64,000 nt of DNA from Eleginops maclovinus (GCF_036324505.1 NC_086369.1:17099020-17163019); one strand, 5' to 3'; shown: positions 45,863-59,216, numbered from the stretch's first letter. Program-made: numbers and translations. Notes: generated from the letters alone by a model not told the origin.

Positions 45863-45867
<5 letters not shown>

Positions 45868-45926
<59 letters not shown>
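45868..45926 (+). repeat. (TG)n microsatellite
   Basis: About 29 TG units. Confidence 0.97.
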
Positions 45927-45929
<3 letters not shown>

Positions 45930-46409
45930 TGGGGCACGATGTGGACCGACGCTACGGGCAGTGTGTTATGTCAGATTTTTTGTCGGTTAGAGGTTTCTCT
46001 GTCTAAACCCTCGCTGCACACACACACACACACCTTTTTTAGCAACACACAACTCCTGGTTTAGTCGTATTGATTTGCGTTTGTTTACAGGTTGCTTTAT
46101 TTATCTAAATGAACAGATGCGGAGAAACTGAAGGACGCATTCACAGGAAACAGAGGCCGACTACCTCTGACCTCTGGAGACAGTGACTCTCACTGCAACA
46201 ACAGATTGTTTCATCCTTACTACGCCATAGCCTACCCCGTAACACCCCCACTCATACACACACTGTGTACACACTTATGCTAATGTGTGAACACACACAT
46301 CTTTTATTTACACCCTGTGGAAACACTCATAACTATAACTGGATTATTTAAATACAAACACCCGGAGAACAACGTCTGGAAATACAAAGGAGCAGGAGAA
46401 CCAATGGAA

Positions 46410-46410
<1 letters not shown>

Positions 46411-46481
<71 letters not shown>

Positions 46482-46494
46482 ACACACACACACA

Positions 46495-46527
<33 letters not shown>

Positions 46528-46528
46528 T
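46411..46528 (+). repeat. (CA)n microsatellite
   Basis: CA units with two CATA interruptions near 46477 and 46500. Confidence 0.97.
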
Positions 46529-47460
46529 GAGGTGAGTGTGTGTGAGCGATGTGTGTATCCCTGGAGTCTTACATGCACAAACCGTCTTCTTGAGGATCCA
46601 CAAACTGTCGATGAGTGGACGACACCACCGGACAGAAATGTGACAGGAAGTAGTCCGTACCACATTATGTTTGGTACTGACTAGTTGCAGGGGTATAAAA
46701 TAAGGACATATCTTAATTTTCTGTCATTTTAAATGCCAGCTGTACCTGTACATGTGATGTATAGTCCTGATGTATTCCTGAGTTGGGGGGTCCCGCTCTG
46801 TAGGCCTCTCTTTGTCTGCAGGTATGGTAATCCTCTCTCCGCAGGGGGCTGTGTGTATTTACCCCGCTCACCGACAGTCACAACATATTGTTTTCCTGCG
46901 TAGAAAAGCCAAGCTGTGCTGCGCCGCTTGTGTATTTAAAAACTGCATTTTCCAAGTGACAGGGCCCCCCCGCTGGGTTAAATGAAGGCATTTGTTCTGC
47001 AGGGAAGCGGCCCGCAGATATGCTTTCATTAGCGCTGCGATTAGCATAGAGCTCGTTACCGCCGGCTGTTAGTGAAACAGAGCTGTGTGTCATTACACAC
47101 TGCATGGAGATCAGTGCGCAGCACACACAGGTCAGGGAGACATGGACCTCCAGATTATTTTCAGCTGTACACACACACACATCTGTTTACACTGACACAC
47201 ACACTGAGTTATCTCTTTCATTTTGCTCCGATGCATTTGGACTCTTGATGCATCTGACAGATCTTTCACTCGGCTCTGATGGATCACACGTGTCCCCTGA
47301 TGCTCTTTCCTTCCAGCCGGACTCAGATGTGTTCTTCATTGTTATGGGGCTACACATGATAAGAGAACCAGTGACGGGTTCAGAGGACGTTCACCAGTCT
47401 CATGTAAACCCTTCCTGTGGGATCCTATCGAAGCTGGTTCATGGGGTTTCTGATATTAAC

Positions 47461-47561
47461 AGGTCTGCAGGAGACCACTGCTGTCCTGTAGACCTGTAGA
47501 CCTCTTCAGGAAAACTCTCCCTGAAGAGGTCTACAGGACAGCAGTGGCCTCCTGCGGACCT
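47461..47561. repeat. Long imperfect inverted repeat with an 8-bp duplication in one arm
   Basis: Left arm 47461-47510 and right arm 47520-47561 pair over 42 bp with two mismatches. The left arm carries one extra tandem GTAGACCT. Loop 9 nt. Confidence 0.9.
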
Positions 47562-47688
47562 TTTCAGAGGCTTCCTCACAGATCTATAACATGGAGCAGC
47601 TTCTGTCCGTGTTATCTGCAGTCTAACTGGCTCTTAAAGTTTACGGGGCATGCTAATAGGTGTTAGACATGCATCGGCTCAATGAGAA

Positions 47689-47690
<2 letters not shown>

Positions 47691-47735
<45 letters not shown>
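47691..47735 (+). repeat. (GT)n microsatellite
   Basis: About 22 GT units. Confidence 0.97.
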
Positions 47736-47737
<2 letters not shown>

Positions 47738-47921
47738 GTGTGTTTAATGATCATCCAGAGTAAAAGACAGGACAGGATTTAAAACAGGAGACAATTTGGA
47801 CCTGAGAGCGTGTCTCTGAGGACAGATGGTCTCTTTAGTCTCACTGCAGCTCCGTCCGCCCGTCATCCCAGTCTGGATCAGGGTCTCCTGAAGGACCGGC
47901 TCAGTGTCCAGTGCACCAATA

Positions 47922-48512
47922 CACACCTCTCAGTCTCAGTCAGGGTCCACACACACCCCTCAGTCTCAGTAGAGGGTCCACACACACCTCTCAGTCTCAG
48001 TAAAGGGTCCACACACACCTCTCAGTCTCAGTAAAGGGTCCACACACACCTCTCAGTCTCAGTAGAGGGTCCACACACACCTCTCAGTCTCAGTAGAGGG
48101 TCCACACACACCTCTCAGTCTCAGTCAGGGTCCACACACACCTCTCAGTCTCAGTAGAGGGTCCACATACACCTCTCAGTCTCAGTCAGGGTCCACACAC
48201 ACCTCTCAGTCTCAGTAGAGGGTCCACACACACCTCTCAGTCTCAGTAGAAGATCCACACACACCTCTCAGTCTCAGTCAGGGTCCACACACACCTCTCA
48301 GTCTCAGTAGAAGGTCCACACACACCTCTCAGTCTCAGTCAGGGTCCACACACACCTCTCAGTCTCAGAAGAGGGTCCACACACACCTCTCAGTCTCAGT
48401 AGAGGGTCCACACACACCTCTCAGTTTCAGTAGAGGGTCCACACACACCTCTCAGTCTCAGTAGAGGGTCCACACACACCTCTCAGTCTCAGTAGAGGGT
48501 CCACACACACGT
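47922..48512 (+). repeat. 31/28-bp minisatellite (CTCTCAGTCTCAGTAGAGGGTCCACACACAC)
   Basis: About 19 units. Two length forms alternate: GTAGAGGGTCC (31 bp) and GTCAGGGTCC (about 30 bp or less). The internal CACACACAC suggests origin next to a CA tract. Confidence 0.95.
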
Positions 48513-48701
48513 CAGGTGATTGCTAACAGGTGGAACTCATCAGGCTGTTCTGCTGCTCGAGCTTCATGTGAGGAGAGGACACTGTGGACATGAGGTAGAC
48601 CTGACCCCCCCCCCCCTCCCCTCTTTAGAGCAGGGGAGCTGCCTGTATCTGTCTGCTAATTAAAACCAACAGACTACTTCATCAAATCACATTTAATCAG
48701 G

Positions 48702-48832
<131 letters not shown>

Positions 48833-48936
48833 GATCACATTAGATGTACACTCTGCCTTAATTGATCACAATCAGACTCGGTCGACACTCATTTACTGAT
48901 ATCTAACTAACGTCCAGACAACATGCAGGTAGACAC

Positions 48937-49049
<113 letters not shown>

Positions 49050-49139
49050 CTGCTAAATGCTCAGGTCCATGTGGAGAAGTGTCCACACTGACACACTATT
49101 CATCTCCTCTGTATTTGATTCACATTATTTAAAACTGGC

Positions 49140-50732
<1,593 letters not shown>

Positions 50733-50911
50733 GGTACCGTGAGAGAGGCTGGAGCCCTTGCCATAAAGAGGTTAGCCTTCCTTAATGCATGCTACAGGTG
50801 TGTGTTGTCTAACATCAGGTCTCTCCTGGAGACAGAGCTCCCTGCAGCTGTGCACCACCTGCAGGCTGTCAGACATGTGTTCCATGAACTAAATGATAAG
50901 GTGAGGGAAGG
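50733..50911 (+). pseudogene. Coding-like fragment, origin unknown (possible retroelement gag or exon fossil)
   Basis: Between a weak AG (AATGCACAG) and a good donor-like AAG|GTGAGG at 50901, one frame reads YREAGALAIKRLAFLNACYR then CVLSNIRSLLETELPAAVHH then LQAVRHVFHELNDK, a helical, protein-like sequence. A second open stretch follows at 50955-51218. It may be a gag-like remnant belonging with the LTR-like block downstream, or an isolated exon. No known family identified. Confidence 0.25.
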
Positions 50912-51178
50912 GGAGTCTCCGGTGAGCCGTTAGTGTTGTATAGATTACAGAGGGGTGTGTAACAGGAGCCTGCAGCTCTGCACAGCAACAAGAAGCCAGG
51001 TGTATGTGCTCTGCTGCCACAGATCTGGAGACAATGATCCTGAAATGTCCTCTCTGGAAGACGCTCTGTCCCTCTCCTCCGCTGTTTCTGTTTCTCCTTT
51101 ACTCACAACTCTAAGTGGAGATTTAGGAAACGTGGAGATATGGTTTCAGCAGCATGTGCTTCTCGCAGGAGATTATGC

Positions 51179-51700
51179 TGTCATGTCTCTTATTGTCTTA
51201 TCATGTTTTAAGGGTTAGTCAAGTTTCATATTTAGTTTAGTCATTTCTGTTTTGTCTTTCACTTCCTGTTTTATTTTGGTACTTTCCTCCTGTGTCTGAT
51301 TCCATACCCCTTGACTCCCTCCCATTGTGTGTCATGCCCTCCTCAGCGTTAGCCCCGCCCTGATTGTTTCCACCTGTTCCCTCGTGTTTAAAAAGCCCAG
51401 TCTCTCCTGGTCTTGTTTCAGTAGCCAGCGTACCAGCGCTTGTTTCACGCTTCAGGCCTACTCCATGTTCCTGAGTGTTTCTGTCAGGAAGAGTTGTTCC
51501 TCGGAGTGGTCTTTTGACGTTTTGATAAATTATTTTTTTATCACTTTTTGTTGTATTTTTCTCACCTCCCCAAGAGTGTTGTTCTTTTTGATTTGCTTAT
51601 CCTTCTTGTGAGCATCTGAGTGAAAATAAAGTATTGCATTATACTTCCCCTCTGTCTCCTGGAGTCCAGTCCAGCTGCTGTGTGTCTGAAGTTAGTAACA
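51179..51700 (+). mobile_element. LTR-like block (possible solo LTR)
   Basis: Starts TGTCATGTC and ends GTTAGTAACA (TG...CA). In between are T-rich U3-like text with CCCTGATTGTTTCCACCTG, a TATA-like TTTAAAAAGCCC near 51390, and AATAAA near 51627. The style matches promoter and poly(A) parts of fish LTR elements. No target-site duplication was visible and no pol sequence is present, so this is tentative. Confidence 0.42.
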
Positions 51701-53262
51701 CTTTAATCTTTCAAACAACTTGAAGGTGAACCAAAAGACCAAAATGTGCGAAACGTTATAATATTTGCATTTAATGATCAATGTGTTTAAATCTGAATTA
51801 CACAACTAATTTAACCGTAACCAAAACTACATGGATGTACTTTATGCTAAGCTAGGCTAACCACAGACAGCAGGTTCATATCTGATGTGAAGTCTCTGTT
51901 TTTGTCCGTGCAAACACAAAAAGGAGTTCGTAAAGTGAGAGTTTTGGAGTTTATCTTCCATAATAGATATTAAAGATTGCATCTAAATCTCCTTTAACTT
52001 TCACATGAAGTTAGATTCCTCCTAATTAGAGAAATATCTATAGTTTATATGTTATTGAATCTGCCATTGGAGCTTCTCATGTCTGTAATGAAGCTTCTTT
52101 ATTTAGATCTGATGTTACACAAAGGTCTCTGAAATTAACTTTACCTTCATTGTGACTGAAAGGACAAACTTCATATCTGCTTACAGTCATATTAAATGTG
52201 TGTTCTCCAGATGCATGTTATTCTCAGCCTCCCTGCGTCATCACATGTAGAGCAAGACAACAATAAGAGACAAATGTCACCAACGGGAGAAATAACTTCA
52301 GTTTCTAAGGTAACTCTGAACACCTTAACACCCACTCTGTAAACTTTCTATCACGCTTCAGCATCAAAACTTTAAAAAAATAACTTAGGTCTTTGTGTTC
52401 GACTGCTGCTACAAGTGCCTCAAATAAGATGCCGATAATAAAGTGTGTTCTAGGCAGTGTGTGTTCTAGGCAGTGTGTAGAGTGTGTTCTAGGCAGTGTG
52501 TTCTAGGCAGTGTGTTCTAGACAGTGTGTTCTAGGTGTTTGATAAATGATAATATGCTTGTTGATAGGAAGGTTTTCCGTGTAATAACAGGGAGAGGGTT
52601 ACAATGCAGAAGTCCTGCTCCCAGTGTGTGCTGTGTTCAGGTAAACTCAGCGGATGTTAGTTTCGGTGTGTTTACACTGTGGCACTTCATCATGCTGCAG
52701 CGAGACACAACGAGCAGCACGATCAATAGTGGCCGTGGATAAAGGGCTCAAAGTGAGGACTCAATATTCAGTGTGTGAGAGTTTTGTTATTTATGACTAT
52801 TTGGGGACGTCAGTTTGTTTACACAGTCCACGATGACCTCTCACTGTATCCTCTGAACTCCTTTCATATCCATACAGGTCACAGACACAGTGATCCCCAT
52901 AGCTGCAGGTATCTTATTTATTTAGATATTATGAAACATTTTCAGTGCAACATAATGGTGCTGCCACCTGTGGCTGCATCTATGTACTGTTTATTATCTG
53001 TCAAATCTCTACGGTACACAGGAGTGGCTGTGAAATGCAATGTCAGGGACAAAGTGTAAACTCTGCTCTTATAGACATGTTCCCACAAGTGACGTGTGAA
53101 TGCAAATTAGTGCAAATCAAATAACATAATATGTGGTCCCCTTTCTCCATGTCTACTGGAATATTAGTTTGAGTCCCAATTAGGCACCAAACATGACTTC
53201 TTCATTGGCAATGTGATTGTGATACACTTGCACGAATGACAAAAAAAACCCTTTGTACAGCA
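51701..53262. other. Unique A/T-rich sequence, no gene recognised
   Basis: Single-copy intergenic DNA apart from the 16-bp repeat at 52443-52532. Short frames only. Confidence 0.5.
52443..52532 (+). repeat. 16-bp tandem repeat (GTGTGTTCTAGGCAGT)
   Basis: Five to six units GTGTGTTCTAGGCAGT with small length changes. Confidence 0.93.
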
Positions 53263-53278
53263 GTGTGTGCATGTGTGT

Positions 53279-53316
<38 letters not shown>

Positions 53317-53404
53317 GTGTGTGTATGTGTATGTGTATGTGTGTGTGTGCATGTGTGTGTGTGTGCGTGTGTGAGTGTGTGCATGTGTGTGTGTGAGTGT
53401 GTGC

Positions 53405-53467
<63 letters not shown>

Positions 53468-53505
53468 TGTGTGTGTGTATGTGTATGTGTATGTGTGTGT
53501 GTGCA

Positions 53506-53549
<44 letters not shown>

Positions 53550-53560
53550 TGTGTGTTTGT
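53263..53560 (+). repeat. Complex (TG)n with TGCA, TGCG and TATG variants
   Basis: About 300 bp of TG with GAG, GCAT and GTAT interruptions, ending in a (GTGC)n tract at about 53515-53550. 53397-53556 is uninterrupted alternating purine-pyrimidine. Confidence 0.96.
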
Positions 53561-53671
53561 CTGTCTCTATGATGTGAAGGACAGGCGACACGGCGTGAAA
53601 CAATGAACACGTCGTCTGACTGTAAAGAGCAGAAACACAGACAGGCGCTCTGACCTCTTTGTTGGTGCAGC

Positions 53672-53672
<1 letters not shown>

Positions 53673-53736
<64 letters not shown>
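53673..53736 (+). repeat. (TG)n microsatellite
   Basis: About 32 TG units. Confidence 0.97.
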
Positions 53737-53737
<1 letters not shown>

Positions 53738-53842
53738 CAAGCATACCTAACTCAATCAAAGGCTCCAGTAGCTCTTCAGAGCGAGCCGCTGTTGTTGAAA
53801 TAACTGATTTACTGGAGCGATTAAATTCTTCCACCGTGTTGA

Positions 53843-53844
<2 letters not shown>

Positions 53845-53890
<46 letters not shown>

Positions 53891-54081
53891 TATGTGTGGG
53901 TGTGTGTTTGTGTGCGTGTGTGTGTGTGTGTAGGTGTGTGTGTGTGAGTAGGTGTGTGTGTGTGTGTGTGTAGGTGTGTGTGTGTGAGTATGTGTGTGTG
54001 TGTGTAGGCGTGTGTGTGTGTATGTGTTTTGTAGGTGTGTGTGTGTTTGTGTAGGTGTGTGTGTGTGTGTGTGTGTGTGTT
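53845..54081 (+). repeat. Interrupted (TG)n with GTAGG/GAGTA blocks
   Basis: The left 45 bp are pure TG. The remainder is a degenerate tandem of TGTGTGTAGG and TGTGAGTA(T/G)G. Confidence 0.96.
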
Positions 54082-55915
54082 GGTTCATTCATCCGTCGCC
54101 GCTGACTGGATTTGAAATAATTCAGGTGAAATGAAGCGTTTCGTCTCAGTGTTCCTGTTTCTGTCTGAATGAGTTCATTTGAACGCAGCGTTCGGAGGAC
54201 GTGTTTGTACGGAAACATCTTATTCTGCAAATACAAATAAATAAAAAGCCTCCAACTTTGTTCTGATGAGTTACAGTTGGAACATCACAGACTCACTGTG
54301 AGTCTCTAAGCTACTGTGTGATTAAGATCATGTGGAGAACATCACAAAGTATAATGCTCAAACAAAAGACAATAACAAAGCACTTATCAAGCATTTTAAA
54401 GAACAAATGGAGATCCAAACTGACAGAAAGATGGTCAACTACAGCCGTAAGCAGTCCCATACTGGATCCAGAAAAATAATCGCAAACTATTTTGATAATC
54501 GTTAAGGTTGTTTGTTAAAACAAGACTCCTAAATCTTGGACTTTGGTGAACATTCTTTATTGTTTTCTGAAAATGTAAAGACTGTTGACTAGCAGATGAA
54601 TCAGTTGTGACGTAATTGTTATTTGCAGCCTTTTGTAAACCAAGTGGAGCTCATCTTAAAATCATAGTTCATGAAATGGATGTTACAGGAACAGATCTCA
54701 GCACTGAAGAAGAGGAAGATGCAGGAGGAGGGGAAGAGCTCCACAGGGGAACAGAAAGAGGAGATATGAGTGTAGGGAGGCTGAGAGGATTAAGATGGAG
54801 ATGTGAGACGGAGATAAAGAGAGAATGAGACTGAGACAGAGATGTGAAGAAGGTAAATACAGATGACAGGATGTGAAGAGGTGGATTAAAGTTATACTCA
54901 GAGATCCTGCCTTTCTTCAGCTTCAATTATAAAGACCACGTCTGAGGATCTTACCATGGTATGTTTGAGAAGGTTTGGGAGGATTTAAAGAGAACATATC
55001 AGTATTTTACTTTATTTTATATACTATACATATACATATATATATACCCTCATTACAGGAGCCTGTCTTGTAATGAGGGTTCAACACCTTCAGAATAACC
55101 TGTACAGTGATAAGGTGCCACAGAGGATAGAGGATGAGTTCTAACACTGTCCATTTCTGCACGGATCCAAAACTGGTAAAACCCAGAGAGCAGCAGCCCT
55201 GAGAGGACAGAAAGTGGCTCCTAAATGAAATCAGAGTCCATCTGCAGAGACGTCTCTGTGGGGGTTCTCAGCAGGAGCCTCCAGCAGATAGATGCTCTCA
55301 ATTGGTTGTTTTCTCCCATGATTCCCTGCTCCCTCCCCCGCTCACACCCTGCTCCGACCCTTCATACTTCACAGGCTTTTTATTTATGTCATTACTTAAA
55401 GCAGCAGCTGATATTAAGGAGCAGGGCCTATACAACCCGTTTTACAGCCGGGCTTATTGTGTGGCTGCAAGAGAGTGGGAATTAGAGAGGAGGGGGAGAC
55501 AAGGGGAGAATAGGACCTTTAATCCAGCCGGGCTCCCAGCAAATACCTGTCTCTGAGATGCTTTTATTGTGATAATAAGGCAGCATTGCAGCGGATTTGT
55601 CCTGATCTTGTAAAATTATAAATATAGATTTTTGTGATGGGAGAAGGGTGTGTGTGTGTGTGTGTGTGTGGGGGGGTATTCTCTGCACAGCCCCGGAGGA
55701 ACAGCAGGAGATGGAGCTTTCTATAAACTCTGAGGCTGAGGGCTTTATCAGCGGGGCAGACATCAACTCACCAGGGTTTATCTTACCCCCCCACCCACCC
55801 CTTAAAGGACCTGCATAGAGTAAGGAGGGGTGAGTCCCAAAATGGTTATTTATCTGTAGCTGCATTCTGCTCTCCTATAGGAACCCCCCTCTCTGGATCA
55901 GCAGGAAGGCTTCTC
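54082..55915. other. Unique sequence; candidate conserved block 55290-55640
   Basis: No exons recognised. 55290-55640 (CTCAATTGGTTGTTTTCTCC, TTTTATTTATGTCATTACTT, AAAATTATAAATATAG) has the texture of a vertebrate noncoding element. A 12-bp hairpin lies at 55046-55080. Confidence 0.4.
55046..55080. repeat. 12-bp perfect inverted repeat
   Basis: ACCCTCATTACA (55046-55057) pairs with TGTAATGAGGGT (55069-55080), 11-nt loop. Confidence 0.9.
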
Positions 55916-56705
55916 TTTTGCCCCTTTTCCACGAAACCGGATCCGGTTCAACATCCGGTCTTTTGCTTCTCTGGTTCCAGCCTGTAGCACCCCATGTGTT
56001 TCCACCGCTCGGAGGCCGAGTGGAGCTCAAGTGGAGCTGCGCCATTGCGTCATCGTTAACGTGCGCTCTGACTGATTCATGTTCACTGTCTGACTGTCAC
56101 ACCAGCAGCTGATGCATACCCCCCCCCCCCATCAGTGACTGTGTTCAGTCTGAACTGACGCTGTTTCTTCACAGTGCTGTTCTGAGAGCTCCTCTGACTA
56201 CCTTCACTGCTCTGATATCCTGTTGTGGCAGAAGCCGTTTTCTACTCATTTTACCGGCGTAGTTTTCCTTATGGTTTTACTTGAGATGGCAGCCTGTGTA
56301 GCCCATGTGCTGATTCCATCCCATATCTGCAATAATACACAGGAGAACGTCTGCCTGCTCTTCCCAATGCTCACTAACAGAACGGTGATTAAAGTACGGT
56401 GAATACACAGCACCACACTGAGCCCGGTTAGTGCTGCCTGACTTTATAAAGTGTGTGTGTGGTCGCGCTGTAGTCCCTGTGCTCAGAGGTATTCGCTGTA
56501 CTCCATAACTGTTATTGCTCACGTCAATCCCCCCCCCGCCACCAAAGTAAGTGTGATGTATTGGATCTTGGATCTTGCCGGGGCAGCCGAGTGGGGCCAG
56601 AAAGATCCGGTTTTTCGGTACTTAAAGCCAGCCGGTGGAAACACAAAACACCAGATCTGTATCGGCTCCGACTCCGGCTCCAGCTCTGGGTTGGTGGAAG
56701 AAACT
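55916..56705. mobile_element. Foldback/MITE-like element with subterminal inverted motifs
   Basis: Left side has CTTTTCCACGAAACCGGATC (55924) and GTGTTTCCACCG (55996). Right side has the reverse complements GATCCGGTTTTTCGG (56604), CGGTGGAAACAC (56633) and GGTTGGTGGAAG (56689). About 790 bp without coding capacity, consistent with a non-autonomous DNA transposon. The inverted motifs are not fully collinear, and no target duplication was found. Confidence 0.4.
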
Positions 56706-56729
56706 GCAGTGCAGAAGCAGCAGAGAACC

Positions 56730-56842
<113 letters not shown>

Positions 56843-56850
56843 GGGGGGGG

Positions 56851-57201
56851 TGTTTGGACTTGACCTGTTGTCTCCGAGCCACGGCTGCTCAGAAGAGCAC
56901 AAATATTGAAACAGCAGGATGTAATCCCAGATCTGGAATGGGATACATTCAGTTAAATGTTTGCTCAGCAGGGGAGGGGGTGCCAAGTGGCAGAGAGACA
57001 GATGATGGCCCTGGGCTGGAACATGGAGGGGGGTGGGAGTGGATGGAATGAGGCGGTGCTGATGCAGAGACTCATTGAGGCCGGATGCATCAGCTCTCAG
57101 GGCCAGACTTTTGCTGGCTCCCCCACACGAGCTCTCAGGGGCCACGGAGCCTGCCCCCCCGAGCTGTGACAGGGACAAGGTGGTTCCGCCACCTGCGACA
57201 A
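56851..57201. other. Unique spacer, no gene recognised
   Basis: About 350 bp of single-copy sequence between the TG/G tract and the 15-bp array. Confidence 0.5.
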
Positions 57202-58442
57202 ACACTCCCTGCACACACAGCCTGCACATACACACCCTGCACACACACCCTGCACACACACCCTGCAGACACACTCCCTGCACACACAGCCTGCACATAC
57301 ACACCCTGCACACACACACACTGCACACACACCCTGCACATACACCCTGCAGACACACACCCTGCACATACACACCCTGCACACACACCCTGCACACACA
57401 CCCTGCACATACACACCCTACAGACACACACCCTGCACACACACACCCTGCACATACACACCCTGCACATACACACCCTGCAGGCACACACCCTGCACAT
57501 ACACACCCTGCACATACACACACTGCAGACACACACCCTGCAGACACACACTGCACACACACCCTGCACATACACACCCTGCAGACACACACCCTGCAGA
57601 CACACACTGCAGACACACACCCTGCACACACACACTGCGCACACACCCTGCACATACACACCTTGCACATACAAACCCTGCAGGCACACACCCTGCAGAC
57701 ACACACACTGCACATACACACCCTGCACATACACACACCCTGCAGACACACACCCTGCAGACACACACCCTGCAGACACACACCCTGCACACACACATCC
57801 TGCTCATACACACCCTGCAGACACACACCCTGCAGACACACACTGCAGACACACACCCTGCAGACACACACCCTGCAGACACACACTGCAGACATACACT
57901 GCAGACACACACCCTGCAGACACACACCCTGCACATACACACCCTGCAGACACACACCCTGCACACACACACCCTGCACACGCACACCTTGCAGACACAC
58001 ACCCTGCAGACACACACCCTGCAGACACACCCTGCACATACACACCTTGCACATACACACCCTGCAGACACACACCCTGCACACACACACCCTGCAGACA
58101 CACACCCTGCAGACACGCACCCTGCACACACCCACACACACACCCTGCATACACACACCCTGCACATACACACCCAGCAGACACACACTCTGCACACACA
58201 CACCCTGCTCATACACACCCTGCATACACACACCCTGCTCATACACCCTGCAGACACACACCCTGCACACACACCCCCTGCAGACACACACCCTGCTCAT
58301 ACACACCCTGCACATACACACCCTGCACACACACACCCTGCTCATATACACCCTGCAGACACACACCCTGCAGACACACACCCTGCACACACACACCCTG
58401 CTCATATACACCCTGCAGACACACACCCTGCAGACACACAGC
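57202..58442 (+). repeat. 15-bp minisatellite (ACACACCCTGCAGAC / ACACACCCTGCACAT)
   Basis: About 82 units of ACACACCCTGCAGAC, ACACACCCTGCACAT and ACACACCCTGCACAC with 12/13/17-bp variants. All six frames are open for long stretches (five-residue Thr-His-Pro-Ala-Asp and Gly-Val-Cys repeats up to 635 codons). These are artefacts of the stop-free unit. Confidence 0.97.
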
Positions 58443-58649
58443 CTCAGTTTGTTGTGGTTCCCTGATCTGCTATTGTGTGTTTTATTATTGTGTGTTTTAT
58501 TATTGTGCTTTATTCTTCATCATGTGTGCCTACTTTGTCATTTTAAATGTGTAAGTCTATTCTCTTTCTTTAGCTGCACTAAACCTCTTCTGTTGTAATA
58601 ATGCACATCTCCCCGTTGCGGGACAAATAAAGGAATTCTGATTCTGAAG
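58443..58649 (+). mobile_element. 3' tail of a teleost non-LTR retrotransposon
   Basis: T-rich 3' UTR-like text ends in CATCTCCCCGTTGCGGGACA then AATAAAGGAATTCTGATTCTG, the typical end of fish L2/Rex-like LINEs with a short (ATTCTG) terminal repeat. Everything 5' of it is replaced by the 15-bp array. Family assignment from recall. Confidence 0.62.
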
Positions 58650-58964
58650 ATACAAACTCTGATCTGATGGAAACCACTGAGTTGGTGTTAATAGATTCCT
58701 GTGAATTTCCAAACATTTCCCCTCAAAGACTGTCCGTCTGTTCCCGGTCTCCCCCTGTCAGGGGACCGCTCTCTGAATGCTAACCGAGCCCAGAGCAATA
58801 GCCGCTGCATCAATCAGATCCGACGTGCAAATCGGAGCCTCTTAATTGCACGGAGGGAAATGTCAGAAAGCAAATGAGTCTAACATGTCAATGTATTAAT
58901 TCTGCTATTGATTTCATTGATGCGCCATTCGCTCTCTCAGCTCATTAAGGCCGGCGTGTCAGAC

Positions 58965-58978
58965 CACACGCGCGCACG

Positions 58979-59030
<52 letters not shown>
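58965..59030 (+). repeat. (CG)/(CA) alternating tract
   Basis: CACACGCGCGCACGCGCGCG then (CA)n. 66 bp of uninterrupted alternating pyrimidine-purine. Confidence 0.96.
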
Positions 59031-59032
<2 letters not shown>

Positions 59033-59167
59033 AACCAGGATCTCTTCCTGGAGAAACATCTTCAAATCCACACGTGAACCTGTTAATATCAGCTGCACCC
59101 CCACTGACCCCGTTCATACATTTACAGATAGCTGACAGGGGAACACAATACTCTAAATTAGTGTCTC

Positions 59168-59172
59168 TGTGT

Positions 59173-59203
<31 letters not shown>

Positions 59204-59216
59204 GGGGGGGGGGGGG
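59168..59216 (+). repeat. (GT)n-(G)14 compound microsatellite
   Basis: GT units with one TCTG interruption leading into a run of about 14 G. Confidence 0.95.

Larger units (their letters stand above)
45185..47921. other. Unique sequence interspersed with dinucleotide tracts; candidate conserved block 46800-47110
   Basis: Contains five CA/TG arrays (annotated separately). Block 46800-47110 is repeat-free with ATTAGCGCTGCGATTAGC and TTTGTTCTGCAGGGAAGCGG and looks like a regulatory element. A long imperfect hairpin lies at 47461-47561. No exon recognised. Confidence 0.45.

Noticed and set aside
54460..54530. AAAATAATCGCAAACTATTT/TTGATAATCG resembling a dispersed fish repeat
   Set aside because: Too short and degenerate to assign to any element.
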